This document shows, piece by piece, positions 42,235 to 51,445 of a DNA stretch of 64,000 nt (position 1 is its first letter; every line of letters starts with the position of its first letter). The translations under genes were made by a program, and so were the position numbers. Origin of the DNA: Ruminococcus sp. (GTDB taxonomy: Bacteria; Bacillota; Clostridia; Oscillospirales; Ruminococcaceae); the NCBI GenBank assembly GCA_029060305.1, contig JAIDUG010000034.1:53540-117539 (forward strand), in the 5' to 3' direction. The notes under the pieces were generated by a model. That model ran no database searches, was not told where the DNA came from, and worked only from the letters and a program-made list of their open reading frames with translations.

Positions 42235-43236
42235 TCATAATTCAAATTTGCTTTTTTTAGGCATAAGCTCGTCCAGTGCCTTTATAAGAAGAGAACGAAA
42301 TTCATCAAAATCCTGATACCCTGCATCATTCGGGCATACGAGCTTATACTTCCTGCTTTTAATTGCCTGTAAGGAATCACGCAGACTTTCAGGAGTAGAG
42401 ACAGTGCCATAATATCCGATATTGGGGTCTCTTGGAGAAAATCTGCCTGTACAAATCTGCCAGTCCTGCATAAGCCATTGATTTACGTCTGTTAATACAC
42501 GAAACTTATGCATACTGGTTTCATTGAGTTTTTCCGGTTCTGCCTGCCACACTTCCTCAAAAACAGTTTTAAGAAAAGATGACGGCTGGTGAAAATACTT
42601 AAACCCCGGAAACCATTTTCCGACCGCAAATTGAATATTTTTAATGAGATACTTTCTATATATTGGGGTATAGAATTTAGAAAAATTCTTCTTTATGACC
42701 TCACTCTTCGTAAAATGCCTGTTTATAATTGCAGTATTGACAAAAGGTACTAAATTGATTGGCTCATTCCTTGGAGCTGCATAATTTATAACTGCTGAAT
42801 CACAGGGAAGTCCATTTTTAAAGAAATCTTCCTTGTGTGTCGGACTTACAATAAATGTATCGTCATTGAAATATACAAAATGTTCACTAAGTCCCTTGAT
42901 ACGATGAATATTTAATTCAATACAGTGACTTGAAAAAGTCGGAAGATACTGTTCAGGAATAAAATCCTTATGGTCAACGCAAACCAACTTCGGATGATTT
43001 ACATTGAGCCATTCCGGACGCTGTCCGCAGGTCACAAAGTATATTTTATTAACCCACGGTGCAAAACGCTCCACACCACGAAACCAGTATTGAAGCGTTC
43101 CCATATCACGAAATCTTGTAGCACTTTGGTCTCCGTCCTCATTCTTATACTTTCGGTATTCTTTCTGCCATTTTGGGTCATTTCCGTCAACCCATATCAG
43201 AACGAAATCTATTTTAATATTATTTAATTCACTCAT
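42235..43236 (-). CDS. Stealth-family sugar-phosphate transferase
   Basis: A 333-residue protein with the conserved regions of Stealth proteins: IDFVLIWVDGNDPKW (CR1), the RFRDMGTLQYWFRG and VNKIYFVTCGQRPEWL region (CR2), then FSSHCIELNIHRI and HFVYFNDDTFI. A later conserved region holds LTDVNQWLMQDW. Stealth proteins transfer hexose-1-phosphate to form phosphodiester-linked polysaccharide, as in capsular phosphotransferases. Start at 43236 is chosen because a GGAGG precedes it (rather far, 14 bases); an in-frame ATG at 43257 lacks an RBS. Confidence 0.87.
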   Translation of the reverse strand: MSELNNIKIDFVLIWVDGNDPKWQKEYRKYKNEDGDQSATRFRDMGTLQYWFRGVERFAPWVNKIYFVTCGQRPEWLNVNHPKLVCVDHKDFIPEQYLPTFSSHCIELNIHRIKGLSEHFVYFNDDTFIVSPTHKEDFFKNGLPCDSAVINYAAPRNEPINLVPFVNTAIINRHFTKSEVIKKNFSKFYTPIYRKYLIKNIQFAVGKWFPGFKYFHQPSSFLKTVFEEVWQAEPEKLNETSMHKFRVLTDVNQWLMQDWQICTGRFSPRDPNIGYYGTVSTPESLRDSLQAIKSRKYKLVCPNDAGYQDFDEFRSLLIKALDELMPKKSKFEL

Positions 43237-43258
43237 TACAGAGACAATAACCTCCATA

Positions 43259-44581
43259 TCATATCATTACAACATCTTTTCCGGCACTAACTTCACCAAC
43301 AATCTGACATATCTCTCTTGAAACCACATCATCTATATATATATAGTCCGAACCATTTGAAATAGTTTTAGAAAAAACAGCAAACTCAGCTCTTATTCCT
43401 TCACCGTCAAGCTGATAAAAATATCTTTTATTATCGGAGAGATTTTCATATCTTATTTCAAAGTAATCCGTCTTCCACCAAGGTGCAGGAACATAGATGT
43501 ATCCCTCTGTTCCTGAAATAACAAGGTCTCCCTCAGATTTCACACCATTTCCGACTTTTATTGATGCCACAGCATCAGGATATATAAAATTTATTTTAGT
43601 GAAAGTATCAATTTTCTTGTCTTTATCTGAATAATGCGATGTTATGATTTTCTGTTTATAATCAACGCCGAGTATCTGAAATACGGGAAGCATTGCAGTA
43701 GGACCCCAGTCAGAAATACTTGACCTGAAATCCTCAGAATTTCTTTTCAATGATGTGCAAGTTACGTCAATTGAATAAATCTTTCCTATTTTTTTCGCCT
43801 TTGCAAGCAGAAGAAGTCGGTGAAATGCCGTTGAATAAGCTGTCCGCAAGCCGTCCATAAGGACACACCTGTTTTTAACAGCAAGTTTATGAAGCTCGTC
43901 CCACTGTTCCGCATTCAGACAGAGTGGTGCTTCACAAAGAATATGTTTTTTCAACTCCAACAATTTTTTTATATCGTGATAATGATTTGCAGGATTTGAA
44001 TGAACAAATAAAGCACTACACTTTTCCGCAAGTTCTTCTAATGAATCTGTGGCAAATTCTATATTTTTGACTTCATCAGAAAAAATGTCCAGATTATCAG
44101 TACATATGCCAGTAATTTTTATACCATTAACATAACTGACTTCATGCACAACTTTATTTAAATACAGCGAGTTTCCTACCACACCTAATGTAAGAAAGGA
44201 TTTTTTTTCTCTGAGTTCAGTGCTTGAAACACCCTGCGTTCTGTCTAAATAAATTACTTTGCAGTATTCATTAAGGTAATCAAATACACCCACCCAATCA
44301 GAACCTACTGTAAAAATATCAATATCATATTTTTGAATATCATCAATTTTCTGACCTTCATATTCTTCAACAATAACTTCGTCAGCAATACCAGTTGCCC
44401 TTACAGCCTCGATTCTCTCACTCAGACTATGCTGAACATTTATCTTTCCTCTTGACTTGTCATAATCATCAGCAGTAACACCTACAATAAGATAGTCTCC
44501 AAGAGCCTTAGCTCTTTCAAGAAGACGGATATGTCCATAATGAAGCATATCATATGTTCCATATGTGATAACTTTTTTCAA
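43259..44581 (-). CDS. Cytidylyltransferase fused to Gfo/Idh/MocA-like domain
   Basis: A 440-residue fusion. Residues 1-130 are a TagD/glycerol-3-phosphate cytidylyltransferase-like domain with GTYDMLHYGH (HxGH motif) and RTQGVSSTEL (equivalent of RTxGISTT). It should form a CDP-linked small molecule. Residues 135-440 are a Gfo/Idh/MocA oxidoreductase-like domain with a Rossmann start LGVVGNSLY and the segment HILCEAPLCLN. The usual catalytic EKP motif reads EAP, so dehydrogenase chemistry may be lost or changed. With LicD genes upstream it probably supplies the CDP-activated group they transfer. Confidence 0.8.
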   Translation of the reverse strand: MKKVITYGTYDMLHYGHIRLLERAKALGDYLIVGVTADDYDKSRGKINVQHSLSERIEAVRATGIADEVIVEEYEGQKIDDIQKYDIDIFTVGSDWVGVFDYLNEYCKVIYLDRTQGVSSTELREKKSFLTLGVVGNSLYLNKVVHEVSYVNGIKITGICTDNLDIFSDEVKNIEFATDSLEELAEKCSALFVHSNPANHYHDIKKLLELKKHILCEAPLCLNAEQWDELHKLAVKNRCVLMDGLRTAYSTAFHRLLLLAKAKKIGKIYSIDVTCTSLKRNSEDFRSSISDWGPTAMLPVFQILGVDYKQKIITSHYSDKDKKIDTFTKINFIYPDAVASIKVGNGVKSEGDLVISGTEGYIYVPAPWWKTDYFEIRYENLSDNKRYFYQLDGEGIRAEFAVFSKTISNGSDYIYIDDVVSREICQIVGEVSAGKDVVMI

Positions 44582-44604
44582 TTAAAAATCTCCTTGATTT
44601 TATT

Positions 44605-45723
44605 TTATCGGTTATAAAATTCCTTAATCTTTTCCGGCGAATCAATTCCGAAAAGCTGATGTACAGCAGTTTCATTAATATCTTTTCCGAATGAGCCGTC
44701 AGCTAAGAAATACTGTTTACCTGTCATACGGTAATACCAATCAAGAATAGCATCAATTGTCGGAGTTTCCACATTCACAATCAATGCAAGACCTTTTAAG
44801 ATACAAACACCAAATGGAATATCTTCCGTATAGAATCTTGAATTGAAATCGGGCATAAATCCTTCTTCGTCATGAATCATAGGCAGTGTGAGAGGCTGGA
44901 ATGAAGGAATGGTATGAAATTTAACTGTAAGTTTTTGAGGTGTAGGAGATTCATAATATTCCTGAATTGACTGCACTTCAGAAAGGTCTATCGGAAGTGC
45001 CTTACAGATACTCATCATTTCGTCACTAAAATCACATATCACCTTGGAACATTCGTCAACCCACGACTGATAATAATAAATCTGTTCAGGATAATGATAC
45101 CCTTTTTTATAATCTTTAAGATATACATATGAACCGCTTGTATGAAGAAGCGGATTTCCCGGAAGAAGTGTAGCCGACATATAGTTTTTGAGAGACTGTG
45201 TTTTTATGAGAAGCATATCTTCAAGAAGTTCAGCTATCTCGTCTGTCTTTGAACACGGAATAGCAGAAACATAGAGTTTAGTTTTTCTTGCCATAATTCC
45301 TGCTACTTTACCAACTTCTTTTGTACGTGAAACATAAGGCACTTTCTGTAATCCGAAAATAGTTACACCTTTATCAAGAAGATTCCTGCAATACATTTCA
45401 GCCCCGCCATAACCTGGTACAAATCCCAATACAGCAGTAGGCTTTATATCTTCGGTAATGTCTTCAATAAGTTTTTTTCTCATAAAAGCAGGCAGGGTAC
45501 ATAAAAGTACGTCAGCATCAACCACAGCTTCTCTGAGATTTGCAGTTGATTTGAATACACCTGATTTAAAAGTCATATTTCTCTCATCATCTACAACGTC
45601 AATACGACTGTCAAATTTTTCAGGCTTAGATGTATATAAAGTAACATCATATCCTTTGATTCTTGAAATCTCACCAACAAGGCTCATTCCGATATTTCCG
45701 CCACCAAGTACAGTAATATTCAT
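44605..45723 (-). CDS. Opine dehydrogenase family protein (NAD/NADP octopine/nopaline type)
   Basis: A 372-residue protein with Rossmann motif GGGNIGMSL at the N-terminus and the C-terminal octopine-dehydrogenase domain (PGNPLLHTSGSYVYL carries the catalytic His region). The family reductively couples an amino group to an alpha-keto acid. In an operon for a surface polymer it may make an N-carboxyalkyl substituent, or reduce a keto intermediate. RBS AAGGAG. Confidence 0.75.
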   Translation of the reverse strand: MNITVLGGGNIGMSLVGEISRIKGYDVTLYTSKPEKFDSRIDVVDDERNMTFKSGVFKSTANLREAVVDADVLLCTLPAFMRKKLIEDITEDIKPTAVLGFVPGYGGAEMYCRNLLDKGVTIFGLQKVPYVSRTKEVGKVAGIMARKTKLYVSAIPCSKTDEIAELLEDMLLIKTQSLKNYMSATLLPGNPLLHTSGSYVYLKDYKKGYHYPEQIYYYQSWVDECSKVICDFSDEMMSICKALPIDLSEVQSIQEYYESPTPQKLTVKFHTIPSFQPLTLPMIHDEEGFMPDFNSRFYTEDIPFGVCILKGLALIVNVETPTIDAILDWYYRMTGKQYFLADGSFGKDINETAVHQLFGIDSPEKIKEFYNR

Positions 45724-45751
45724 AAAAAAAACTCCTTAATAATTTCTGTTT

Positions 45752-46825
45752 TTATATAATATTTCTCTTTTTTAAATCATAAAAAGCTTCAATCAGCTTG
45801 TCGTTATCTTCTTTAGTAAGACAACCGATATGTCCCACACGGAATATTTTTTCTGCAAGCTCTCCACCATTGGGACAAATCCAGATACCATATTCATCTT
45901 TAAGAATTGTAAAAATATCATAGGCAGAAGCAGTTGTCGGGTGAATCGGAGTAACCGCATTTGACAAAGAATCCGAACAAATCTCAAAAGGTAAATCAGA
46001 GATACGCTTTCGGAAATCTTCTGCAATATCTGCAATTTTAGCTGTTTCAGCCTCTACACCGCCTGATTTTTCGATTTCTTTAAGACGCACATTTATCTGA
46101 AGAAGAATACCTACTGCCGGAGTAAAAGGTGTTTGTCCTCTTTCCGCATTTTTAAGAGCGTTCTTTAAATCAAGATACATACATTTAGCATCATTATTCT
46201 TCACTCTGTTGACGGCATTCTCTGAAAGAACGATTACAGATACACCAGGAGGACAGGCAAGAGCTTTCTGAGAACCGGTAATCATAACATCTATTTTGCT
46301 TGCACTCATATTTATCGGGTCAGCGAGAAAAGCACTTATAGCATCAACTATGAGAAAAAGATTATTTTTCTTACAGAAATCACTTATCATATTTATATCA
46401 TAAAGAACCCCCGTCGAGGTTTCATTAAGATTTACGACAAATCCTGTATAATCTTTTCCGTCAAAAGCGTCAATATGTTCCTTTGAAAGTGCCTGACCAT
46501 AATCCAATGAGATTTCAGTATATGGTATTTCATGCAATCTACAGAGTTCAACAAAACGGTGACCAAAACTGCCTCCGTTTACAACAAGGACTTTGTCCTC
46601 TTTGGTAAGAGTATTTATAATGGTTGCTTCCATTGAGGCAGTACCTGAGCCTGTTATAAACACAACCTTTGAATTTTCGTCTGCATGAGCAAACTTTTTG
46701 ATAAGCCTTTCATTTTCAAACATAACTTCTGAAAATTCAGGTGTTCTGAAATATGGGACTTGTTCAGCACCGACCATTCTCACGCTGTCACTGGACTGAA
46801 CCGGACCTACAGTAAAATTAATCAT
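45752..46825 (-). CDS. Class V aminotransferase, 2-aminoethylphosphonate/serine-glyoxylate type
   Basis: A 357-residue PLP enzyme. It begins [10 protein letters not shown] and has the phosphate-binding GSGTASMEA. The Asp of [11 protein letters not shown] and the PLP Lys in [12 protein letters not shown] are clear. Nearest types by eye are PhnW (2-AEP:pyruvate) and alanine/serine-glyoxylate aminotransferases. No phosphonate gene (PepM, Ppd) is present, so the amine it makes here is probably another small aminoalcohol or amino acid. It is translationally close to both neighbours. Confidence 0.82.
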   Translation of the reverse strand: MINFTVGPVQSSDSVRMVGAEQVPYFRTPEFSEVMFENERLIKKFAHADENSKVVFITGSGTASMEATIINTLTKEDKVLVVNGGSFGHRFVELCRLHEIPYTEISLDYGQALSKEHIDAFDGKDYTGFVVNLNETSTGVLYDINMISDFCKKNNLFLIVDAISAFLADPINMSASKIDVMITGSQKALACPPGVSVIVLSENAVNRVKNNDAKCMYLDLKNALKNAERGQTPFTPAVGILLQINVRLKEIEKSGGVEAETAKIADIAEDFRKRISDLPFEICSDSLSNAVTPIHPTTASAYDIFTILKDEYGIWICPNGGELAEKIFRVGHIGCLTKEDNDKLIEAFYDLKKRNII

Positions 46826-46831
46826 TTTAAA

Positions 46832-47731
46832 CTACTCCTTGCTTTTATATTTGCCAAAGTCAATATTTGAACAGAAAGAACGTACACGTTTATTTTCAGA
46901 AGGCATTGCCATATAATCATTGTATATGCTTCTGAGATATTCGTCATATCCTTGTGGCAGATATACTTTCATATCTTCAAAATCTTTTTCTATAACGTTA
47001 CAGAGATTTTCACGTCTGCGAAGTCCTCTGAAAAAATGCGGACCGTCACTTGGAACAGAAATAAAATCTGAATTATGGTCTTTACAGACAGCGTGCCATT
47101 TTTCAGTCCATTCAGCCCACTTTGAAAGTGAAGCAAAGCTAAGCATAAAACCTATAAGAGATTTGATTTTGAACGAAATACTATCTGAAATACTATCGAA
47201 AAACTTTTTATGTTCATATACTCTACGACAGGCAAGAGCAAATCCGAGTGCCATACTTACAACTCCCTGAATCTGTCTTAAAATATAGTTATTATAAGTA
47301 TTTTCAATTATAAATATATCCGCATTAATTTCAACGTCTTTCGGGTCAATATCAAGGAAAGTCCTGTAAACTGTTCCTTTAAGCCTGAGTTTCGGAATAA
47401 CTTTTCCATAATTATTACCATGTATAGCGTCAGTAAGACAATATTTTCGGCTGTATTTTTTATTTATTATTTTATAGAATTTATTATAATCTTTTCTTGA
47501 CATAGCTATATCAATATCGTCGTCCCATGGGATAAATCCATTATGACGAAGCGCACCGATAGCTGTACCGCCAATAACAATGTACTTCAGATTATTTTTA
47601 CGGCAGATTGTATCCACGTCCTTAATAATCATATATAAAACATCATGAAGATTTTCCAACTGTTTGTCGTCAATTACTTTTAAATTTTTATTGCCGTTCT
47701 GATTTCCTTTGCCAAGACTATGAAGTCTCAT
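46832..47731 (-). CDS. LicD-family phosphotransferase, copy 2
   Basis: A 299-residue protein with the LicD signature: a GGTAIGALRHNGFIPWDDDIDI stretch (about residues 55-76) holding the Gly-Ala-Arg-His loop and the DDDxD metal site. LicD enzymes move a phosphoryl-alcohol (phosphocholine, phosphoribitol and others) from a CDP donor to a glycan. It diverges from the preceding LicD outside the active site, so the two probably use different acceptors. Confidence 0.88.
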   Translation of the reverse strand: MRLHSLGKGNQNGNKNLKVIDDKQLENLHDVLYMIIKDVDTICRKNNLKYIVIGGTAIGALRHNGFIPWDDDIDIAMSRKDYNKFYKIINKKYSRKYCLTDAIHGNNYGKVIPKLRLKGTVYRTFLDIDPKDVEINADIFIIENTYNNYILRQIQGVVSMALGFALACRRVYEHKKFFDSISDSISFKIKSLIGFMLSFASLSKWAEWTEKWHAVCKDHNSDFISVPSDGPHFFRGLRRRENLCNVIEKDFEDMKVYLPQGYDEYLRSIYNDYMAMPSENKRVRSFCSNIDFGKYKSKE

Positions 47732-47751
47732 ATATTTTTCACCTTTCCGAT

Positions 47752-48621
47752 TTATTTATTATCTGCTTCTACAAATTCAGCCGCATGATAGTTTCTTTTA
47801 TCCGGTGGAGGAATCTGCATATAATCTCCATACATTAATTCCAAGTAATGTTTTCCATCAACAGGTCCCATGAGTTCAATGTCTTCAAAGCGATATTTTT
47901 TACCTTTACCCCAATACTTCTTCTCCATAGTTTCCTTGAAAGGAATCGTACTGCCCATAAAATTCATAAGATACCTGGATTTTCCTGACGAACAGTTTTT
48001 CAGAACTTTATCAATCTTATCAAGATAATATTTGCTTTCTTTCTTTACTTTAAAAGGACTGTTCATATAAAGTTTTATAATTATTTTCTGAGATTTCGGT
48101 CTGTTAGGTCTGTTAATATTTACTTTGTCAAAGCTGGCAAAATGATAAAGCACCTTATATGTCAGAAGTTTCAGTTTCTGAATCTGACGGATAATAAAGT
48201 CATTTGAAAGACCGTCAAGCGGAAATATATCAATCCAAAGTTCTTCTTCTCTTTCTTTCAGACTTCCTAAACGTCTGATATGGTATCTTGTATCAACAAC
48301 CCTTGAGAAATAATAATGATGATAGCTGTCATCATCATACGTTCTGATTTTCATATGTTCAGGGAATTTTTCACGACAAAGCTGAAGATATTTATCATAA
48401 TATTTTCTTGGAATTGCAATATCAAGGTCATCGTCCCACGGAATAAAACCCTTATGTCGAACAGCTCCGAGCAGTGTGCCACCAATGATATAATAAGGGA
48501 TATGATAATCGTCAAGAATTTTCACCATTATTTTCATCATATTCATCATATGAAACTGAACTTCACTTAGTTGCTTATTTCTGTTTATTTCATCTAATTC
48601 AATTCTTAATTTATTATCCAT
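47752..48621 (-). CDS. LicD-family phosphotransferase, copy 1
   Basis: A 289-residue LicD protein with GGTLLGAVRHKGFIPWDDDLDI near residues 43-64. It is the first gene of the operon, behind a leader of about 340 nt. RBS GAGGT. Paired with the second LicD and the cytidylyltransferase fusion, it points to CDP-donor-dependent decoration of a surface glycan or teichoic-acid-like polymer. Confidence 0.88.
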   Translation of the reverse strand: MDNKLRIELDEINRNKQLSEVQFHMMNMMKIMVKILDDYHIPYYIIGGTLLGAVRHKGFIPWDDDLDIAIPRKYYDKYLQLCREKFPEHMKIRTYDDDSYHHYYFSRVVDTRYHIRRLGSLKEREEELWIDIFPLDGLSNDFIIRQIQKLKLLTYKVLYHFASFDKVNINRPNRPKSQKIIIKLYMNSPFKVKKESKYYLDKIDKVLKNCSSGKSRYLMNFMGSTIPFKETMEKKYWGKGKKYRFEDIELMGPVDGKHYLELMYGDYMQIPPPDKRNYHAAEFVEADNK

Positions 48622-48960
48622 TATAGTAACCTCATGACTAAAATACGTTTTTAAAATATATTTATTATTTCAATTACAATCCAATTATAATCAGTATCCG
48701 ACAGTTTATGTGAATCTGAAATTTAATACTAAACGGATTGTATGTATAAATGAAAACTGCAAAAACAGCCTTTAGTGTTTCAATACTTTTCATAAAACAT
48801 CTGCTCTGTCTTGCAGGAATAGAATATAGTGCCGTGAATCTGCATTTATTGCCTCAACAGTAAATTTACCACTTTTATTATTTACATTGAGGATATGTTT
48901 ATCCACATAAGCAATATCAATATATCATTGATATTCTGAATTTTTTCACAGCGACGTTAT
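48622..48960 (-). promoter_or_regulatory. Long leader of the surface-polymer operon
   Basis: About 340 nt between promoter and first gene. It begins with a dyad AATATCAAT/ATTGATATT (48913-48935) a few dozen bases into the transcript and contains a 38-codon open frame (48790-48906). No convincing terminator hairpin with T run is seen. Confidence 0.4.
48790..48906 (-). CDS. Possible small ORF or gene remnant in the operon leader
   Basis: An open frame of 38 codons starting at GTG 48906; the product contains KFTVEAINADSRHYILFLQ. The composition looks protein-like but there is no ribosome binding site and I do not recognise it. It may be a leader peptide, or a relic of a larger secreted protein. 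Confidence 0.25.
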   Translation of the reverse strand: MDKHILNVNNKSGKFTVEAINADSRHYILFLQDRADVL

Positions 48961-48966
48961 GCTTTA

Positions 48967-48996
48967 ATTATAGCACACAAAAAAATATTTTGTCAA
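48967..48996 (-). promoter_or_regulatory. Promoter of the surface-polymer operon
   Basis: Minus strand TTGACA, 18 bp, TATAAT. The stretch from here to the terminator near 49220 holds no gene. Confidence 0.65.
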
Positions 48997-49190
48997 TAGT
49001 AAATTTGAAATAAAAATATACCATTTTACGTTTTATATTATTAAATTTTTCCAAATTCACAACTTTACAAAAAAGGTTGATATTAAAAATTCCGCATAAA
49101 TTTTTCAGGAAAATCATTTTTCAGAAAGAATATTCTCCGTTCTGTTCATTATGAACGATTATAACCGGAGTTCCACAAGATTATAAATAA

Positions 49191-49225
49191 ACAAAAAACC
49201 GCAGTGGAATAACTGCGGTTTTCCG
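49191..49225 (-). terminator. Terminator after the MsmX/UgpC-type ATPase gene
   Basis: AACCGCAGT (49197-49205) and ACTGCGGTT (49212-49220), nine pairs, followed on the minus strand by a T run. Confidence 0.85.
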
Positions 49226-49292
49226 TGCATACTCCGTCATAAGACAGGGTACACTAAAGAAAAAGAAAGGATAAATATGAAAAAGATTGTTA

Positions 49293-50420
49293 TCAGTTTA
49301 CAATAGTATTCTCGGTTTCCTTGTCGAAGATATGGATTCTGTTGGGGTCGAGAGCCATTCTTACTTCGTCACCAGGTCTTACAGTTGACCTTGAGCTAAC
49401 TCTTGCTGTAAGTGAAATACCCTCACAATCGAGATAGAGATAAATTTCAGCACCCATCATTTCAGTGATTTCTACGTTACAAGTAATAATACCGGTTGTA
49501 GCATTTGAGAGATACATTTCTTCGTCGTGAATACTTTCAGGACGAATACCGAGAATGATTTCTTTACCAACGTAATTACCGAGTTCACGGGTTACCTTTG
49601 ATTCAGGAACGATAACCTCAAACTTCTGCTTTGCAGAGCCAAATTCAACGATATACTGGTCATATTCTCTTTCATACTTGAGAGTAGCGTCGATAAAGTT
49701 CATCATAGGTGAACCAAGGAATCCGGCAACAAACTTGTTTATAGGTTCATCATACAGTTTCTGAGGAGTATCAATCTGCTGAACCCAGCCGTCTTTCATA
49801 CAAACAATTCTGTCACCCATAGTCATAGCTTCAGTCTGGTCATGAGTTACGTAAATAAATGTTGTACCGAGTCTTTTGTGAATCTTTGAAATTTCGGTTC
49901 TCATCTGAGCACGGAGCTTAGCGTCGAGGTTTGAAAGAGGTTCGTCAAGAAGGAATACCTTAGGTGAACGAACGATAGCACGACCGAGTGCCACACGCTG
50001 ACACTGACCACCTGACATAGCTCTCGGCTTTCTGTCAAGAAGATGTGTAAGGTCAAGGATTTTAGCAGCGTCTTTAACTTTTCTTTCAATTTCGTCCTTA
50101 GGAACTTTACGAAGTTTAAGACCGAAAGCCATGTTTTCAAAAACTGTCATATGAGGATAGAGAGCGTAGTTCTGGAAAACCATCGCAATATCTCTGTCCT
50201 TAGGAGCGATATCGTTTACGAGACGGTCGCCGATATAAAGCTCACCCTCGGAAATTTCTTCAAGACCTGCAATCATACGGAGTGTAGTAGACTTACCACA
50301 ACCCGAAGGTCCAACGAATACGATAAATTCCTTGTCTCTTATGTCGAATGTTGTATCATGGACAGCCTCTACGTTGCCCGGATAAATTTTCTTTATGTGT
50401 TTAAGGCTCAAACCTGCCAT
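49293..50420 (-). CDS. msmX: Sugar ABC transporter ATPase, MsmX/UgpC type
   Basis: A 375-residue ATPase that powers carbohydrate ABC importers. Walker [10 protein letters not shown], signature [13 protein letters not shown] (Cys where Arg is usual), Walker [14 protein letters not shown]-loop THDQTEAM. The C-terminal TOBE/OB domain (about 240-375) is typical of the MalK/UgpC/MsmX group. No permease or binding-protein gene is adjacent, as expected for a shared multitask ATPase. Promoter TTGAAA-17-TATTAT at 50487-50515. Confidence 0.93.
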   Translation of the reverse strand: MAGLSLKHIKKIYPGNVEAVHDTTFDIRDKEFIVFVGPSGCGKSTTLRMIAGLEEISEGELYIGDRLVNDIAPKDRDIAMVFQNYALYPHMTVFENMAFGLKLRKVPKDEIERKVKDAAKILDLTHLLDRKPRAMSGGQCQRVALGRAIVRSPKVFLLDEPLSNLDAKLRAQMRTEISKIHKRLGTTFIYVTHDQTEAMTMGDRIVCMKDGWVQQIDTPQKLYDEPINKFVAGFLGSPMMNFIDATLKYEREYDQYIVEFGSAKQKFEVIVPESKVTRELGNYVGKEIILGIRPESIHDEEMYLSNATTGIITCNVEITEMMGAEIYLYLDCEGISLTARVSSRSTVRPGDEVRMALDPNRIHIFDKETENTIVN

Positions 50421-50486
50421 TGTAATTCAGTCCTCCAATTCAAAATTTTTTTGCCGACTCGCACCTGCAATACCGGCTATAATAAT

Positions 50487-50515
50487 ATAATAACAAATTT
50501 CTGAAAATTTTTCAA
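50487..50515 (-). promoter_or_regulatory. Promoter of the MsmX/UgpC-type gene
   Basis: Minus strand TTGAAA, 17 bp, TATTAT, about 65 bp before the start codon. Confidence 0.5.
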
Positions 50516-50539
50516 GATGCTAAATTGCCAAAGTTGGAC

Positions 50540-51319
50540 TTATTTATTTATTAGTTTTGCCGAAAAAATACCAGTAAAATCATGACAGAATCCGTCAAAA
50601 TCAGGAGTTAAAAATAAGTTTTCCACATCTTTGTGCAATAATTCCATACATTCCCCAAACGCCAGTTTTTCGGGCAAAATTAGATTTCCAAGTGAAACAC
50701 GCATCAAAACGTCAACGTGATTTCCGACAGCGGAAAACATTCTTTTTATCTGATGATATTTCCCCTCAAAAAGCTGTATAAATGCCAGTTTTTCGGACAT
50801 TTTACACCCTCTTACCTCAGCCGGTAAACATACCTCTCCGGAAGCTAATTCTAAACCGTTTTTGAATAAATTAACATAATTATTTTTAAAGGGTCTGTCA
50901 AGTTTCACAATATAGATTTTTGAGATGTGTTTTTTAGGTGAAAGTATACGGTGTGCAAGTTCACCGTCGTCAGTGATTAACAATGCTCCGAGGGAATCCT
51001 TGTCCAGTCGTCCGGCAGGAAACATATTTTTCGTGCGGAGGTTGTCCGGAACAAGTTTCATAACACTTTCACCGTCATTGTCCGTCGTGGAGCATACATA
51101 ACCGTCAGGCTTGTTAAGTAAAATATATCTGTAACGTTCAGTACGAATTTCGTTTCCATTGACAGTAACCTTTGCAGTCTCAGGATTTATTTTAATGTCG
51201 GAAGTTTTAACAATCTGTCCGTCAACCGTCACCGCTTTTCTGCTGACAAGCTGTTTTATCTGACTTCTTGAATATTCAGTGCGTTCAGAAATAAATTTAT
51301 CAAGTCTTATTGGATTCAT
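50540..51319 (-). CDS. rsuA: RsuA-family 16S rRNA pseudouridine synthase
   Basis: A 259-residue enzyme with an N-terminal S4 RNA-binding domain (about 1-60) and the catalytic domain with GRLDKDSLGALLITDDGE holding the nucleophilic Asp. Other landmarks are LNKPDGYVCSTTDN and KYHQIKRMF. The family modifies U516 of 16S rRNA or a related 23S site; the subclass cannot be fixed by eye. RBS GGAAGGTG. Confidence 0.88.
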   Translation of the reverse strand: MNPIRLDKFISERTEYSRSQIKQLVSRKAVTVDGQIVKTSDIKINPETAKVTVNGNEIRTERYRYILLNKPDGYVCSTTDNDGESVMKLVPDNLRTKNMFPAGRLDKDSLGALLITDDGELAHRILSPKKHISKIYIVKLDRPFKNNYVNLFKNGLELASGEVCLPAEVRGCKMSEKLAFIQLFEGKYHQIKRMFSAVGNHVDVLMRVSLGNLILPEKLAFGECMELLHKDVENLFLTPDFDGFCHDFTGIFSAKLINK

Positions 51320-51445
51320 ATTTTCACCTTCCGGAATAAATTTCAGATTCCAGCTATATTATTTATCAACAGAGTTTTGTCCTGCAAATTAGTTTCACGA
51401 AACTTAAAGGCTGAATTTACAATTTGTCATACGGAGGTTACATAT

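Noticed and set aside
43259..46825. Phosphonate (2-aminoethylphosphonate) synthesis with CDP activation
   Set aside because: The aminotransferase resembles PhnW, but no PepM or phosphonopyruvate decarboxylase is present. The cytidylyltransferase is of the TagD HxGH type, not the PntC type.
49277..49306. Short plus-strand frame starting ATGAAAAAG after the MsmX terminator
   Set aside because: Only nine codons, ending inside the 3' end of the ATPase gene on the other strand; no function is plausible.
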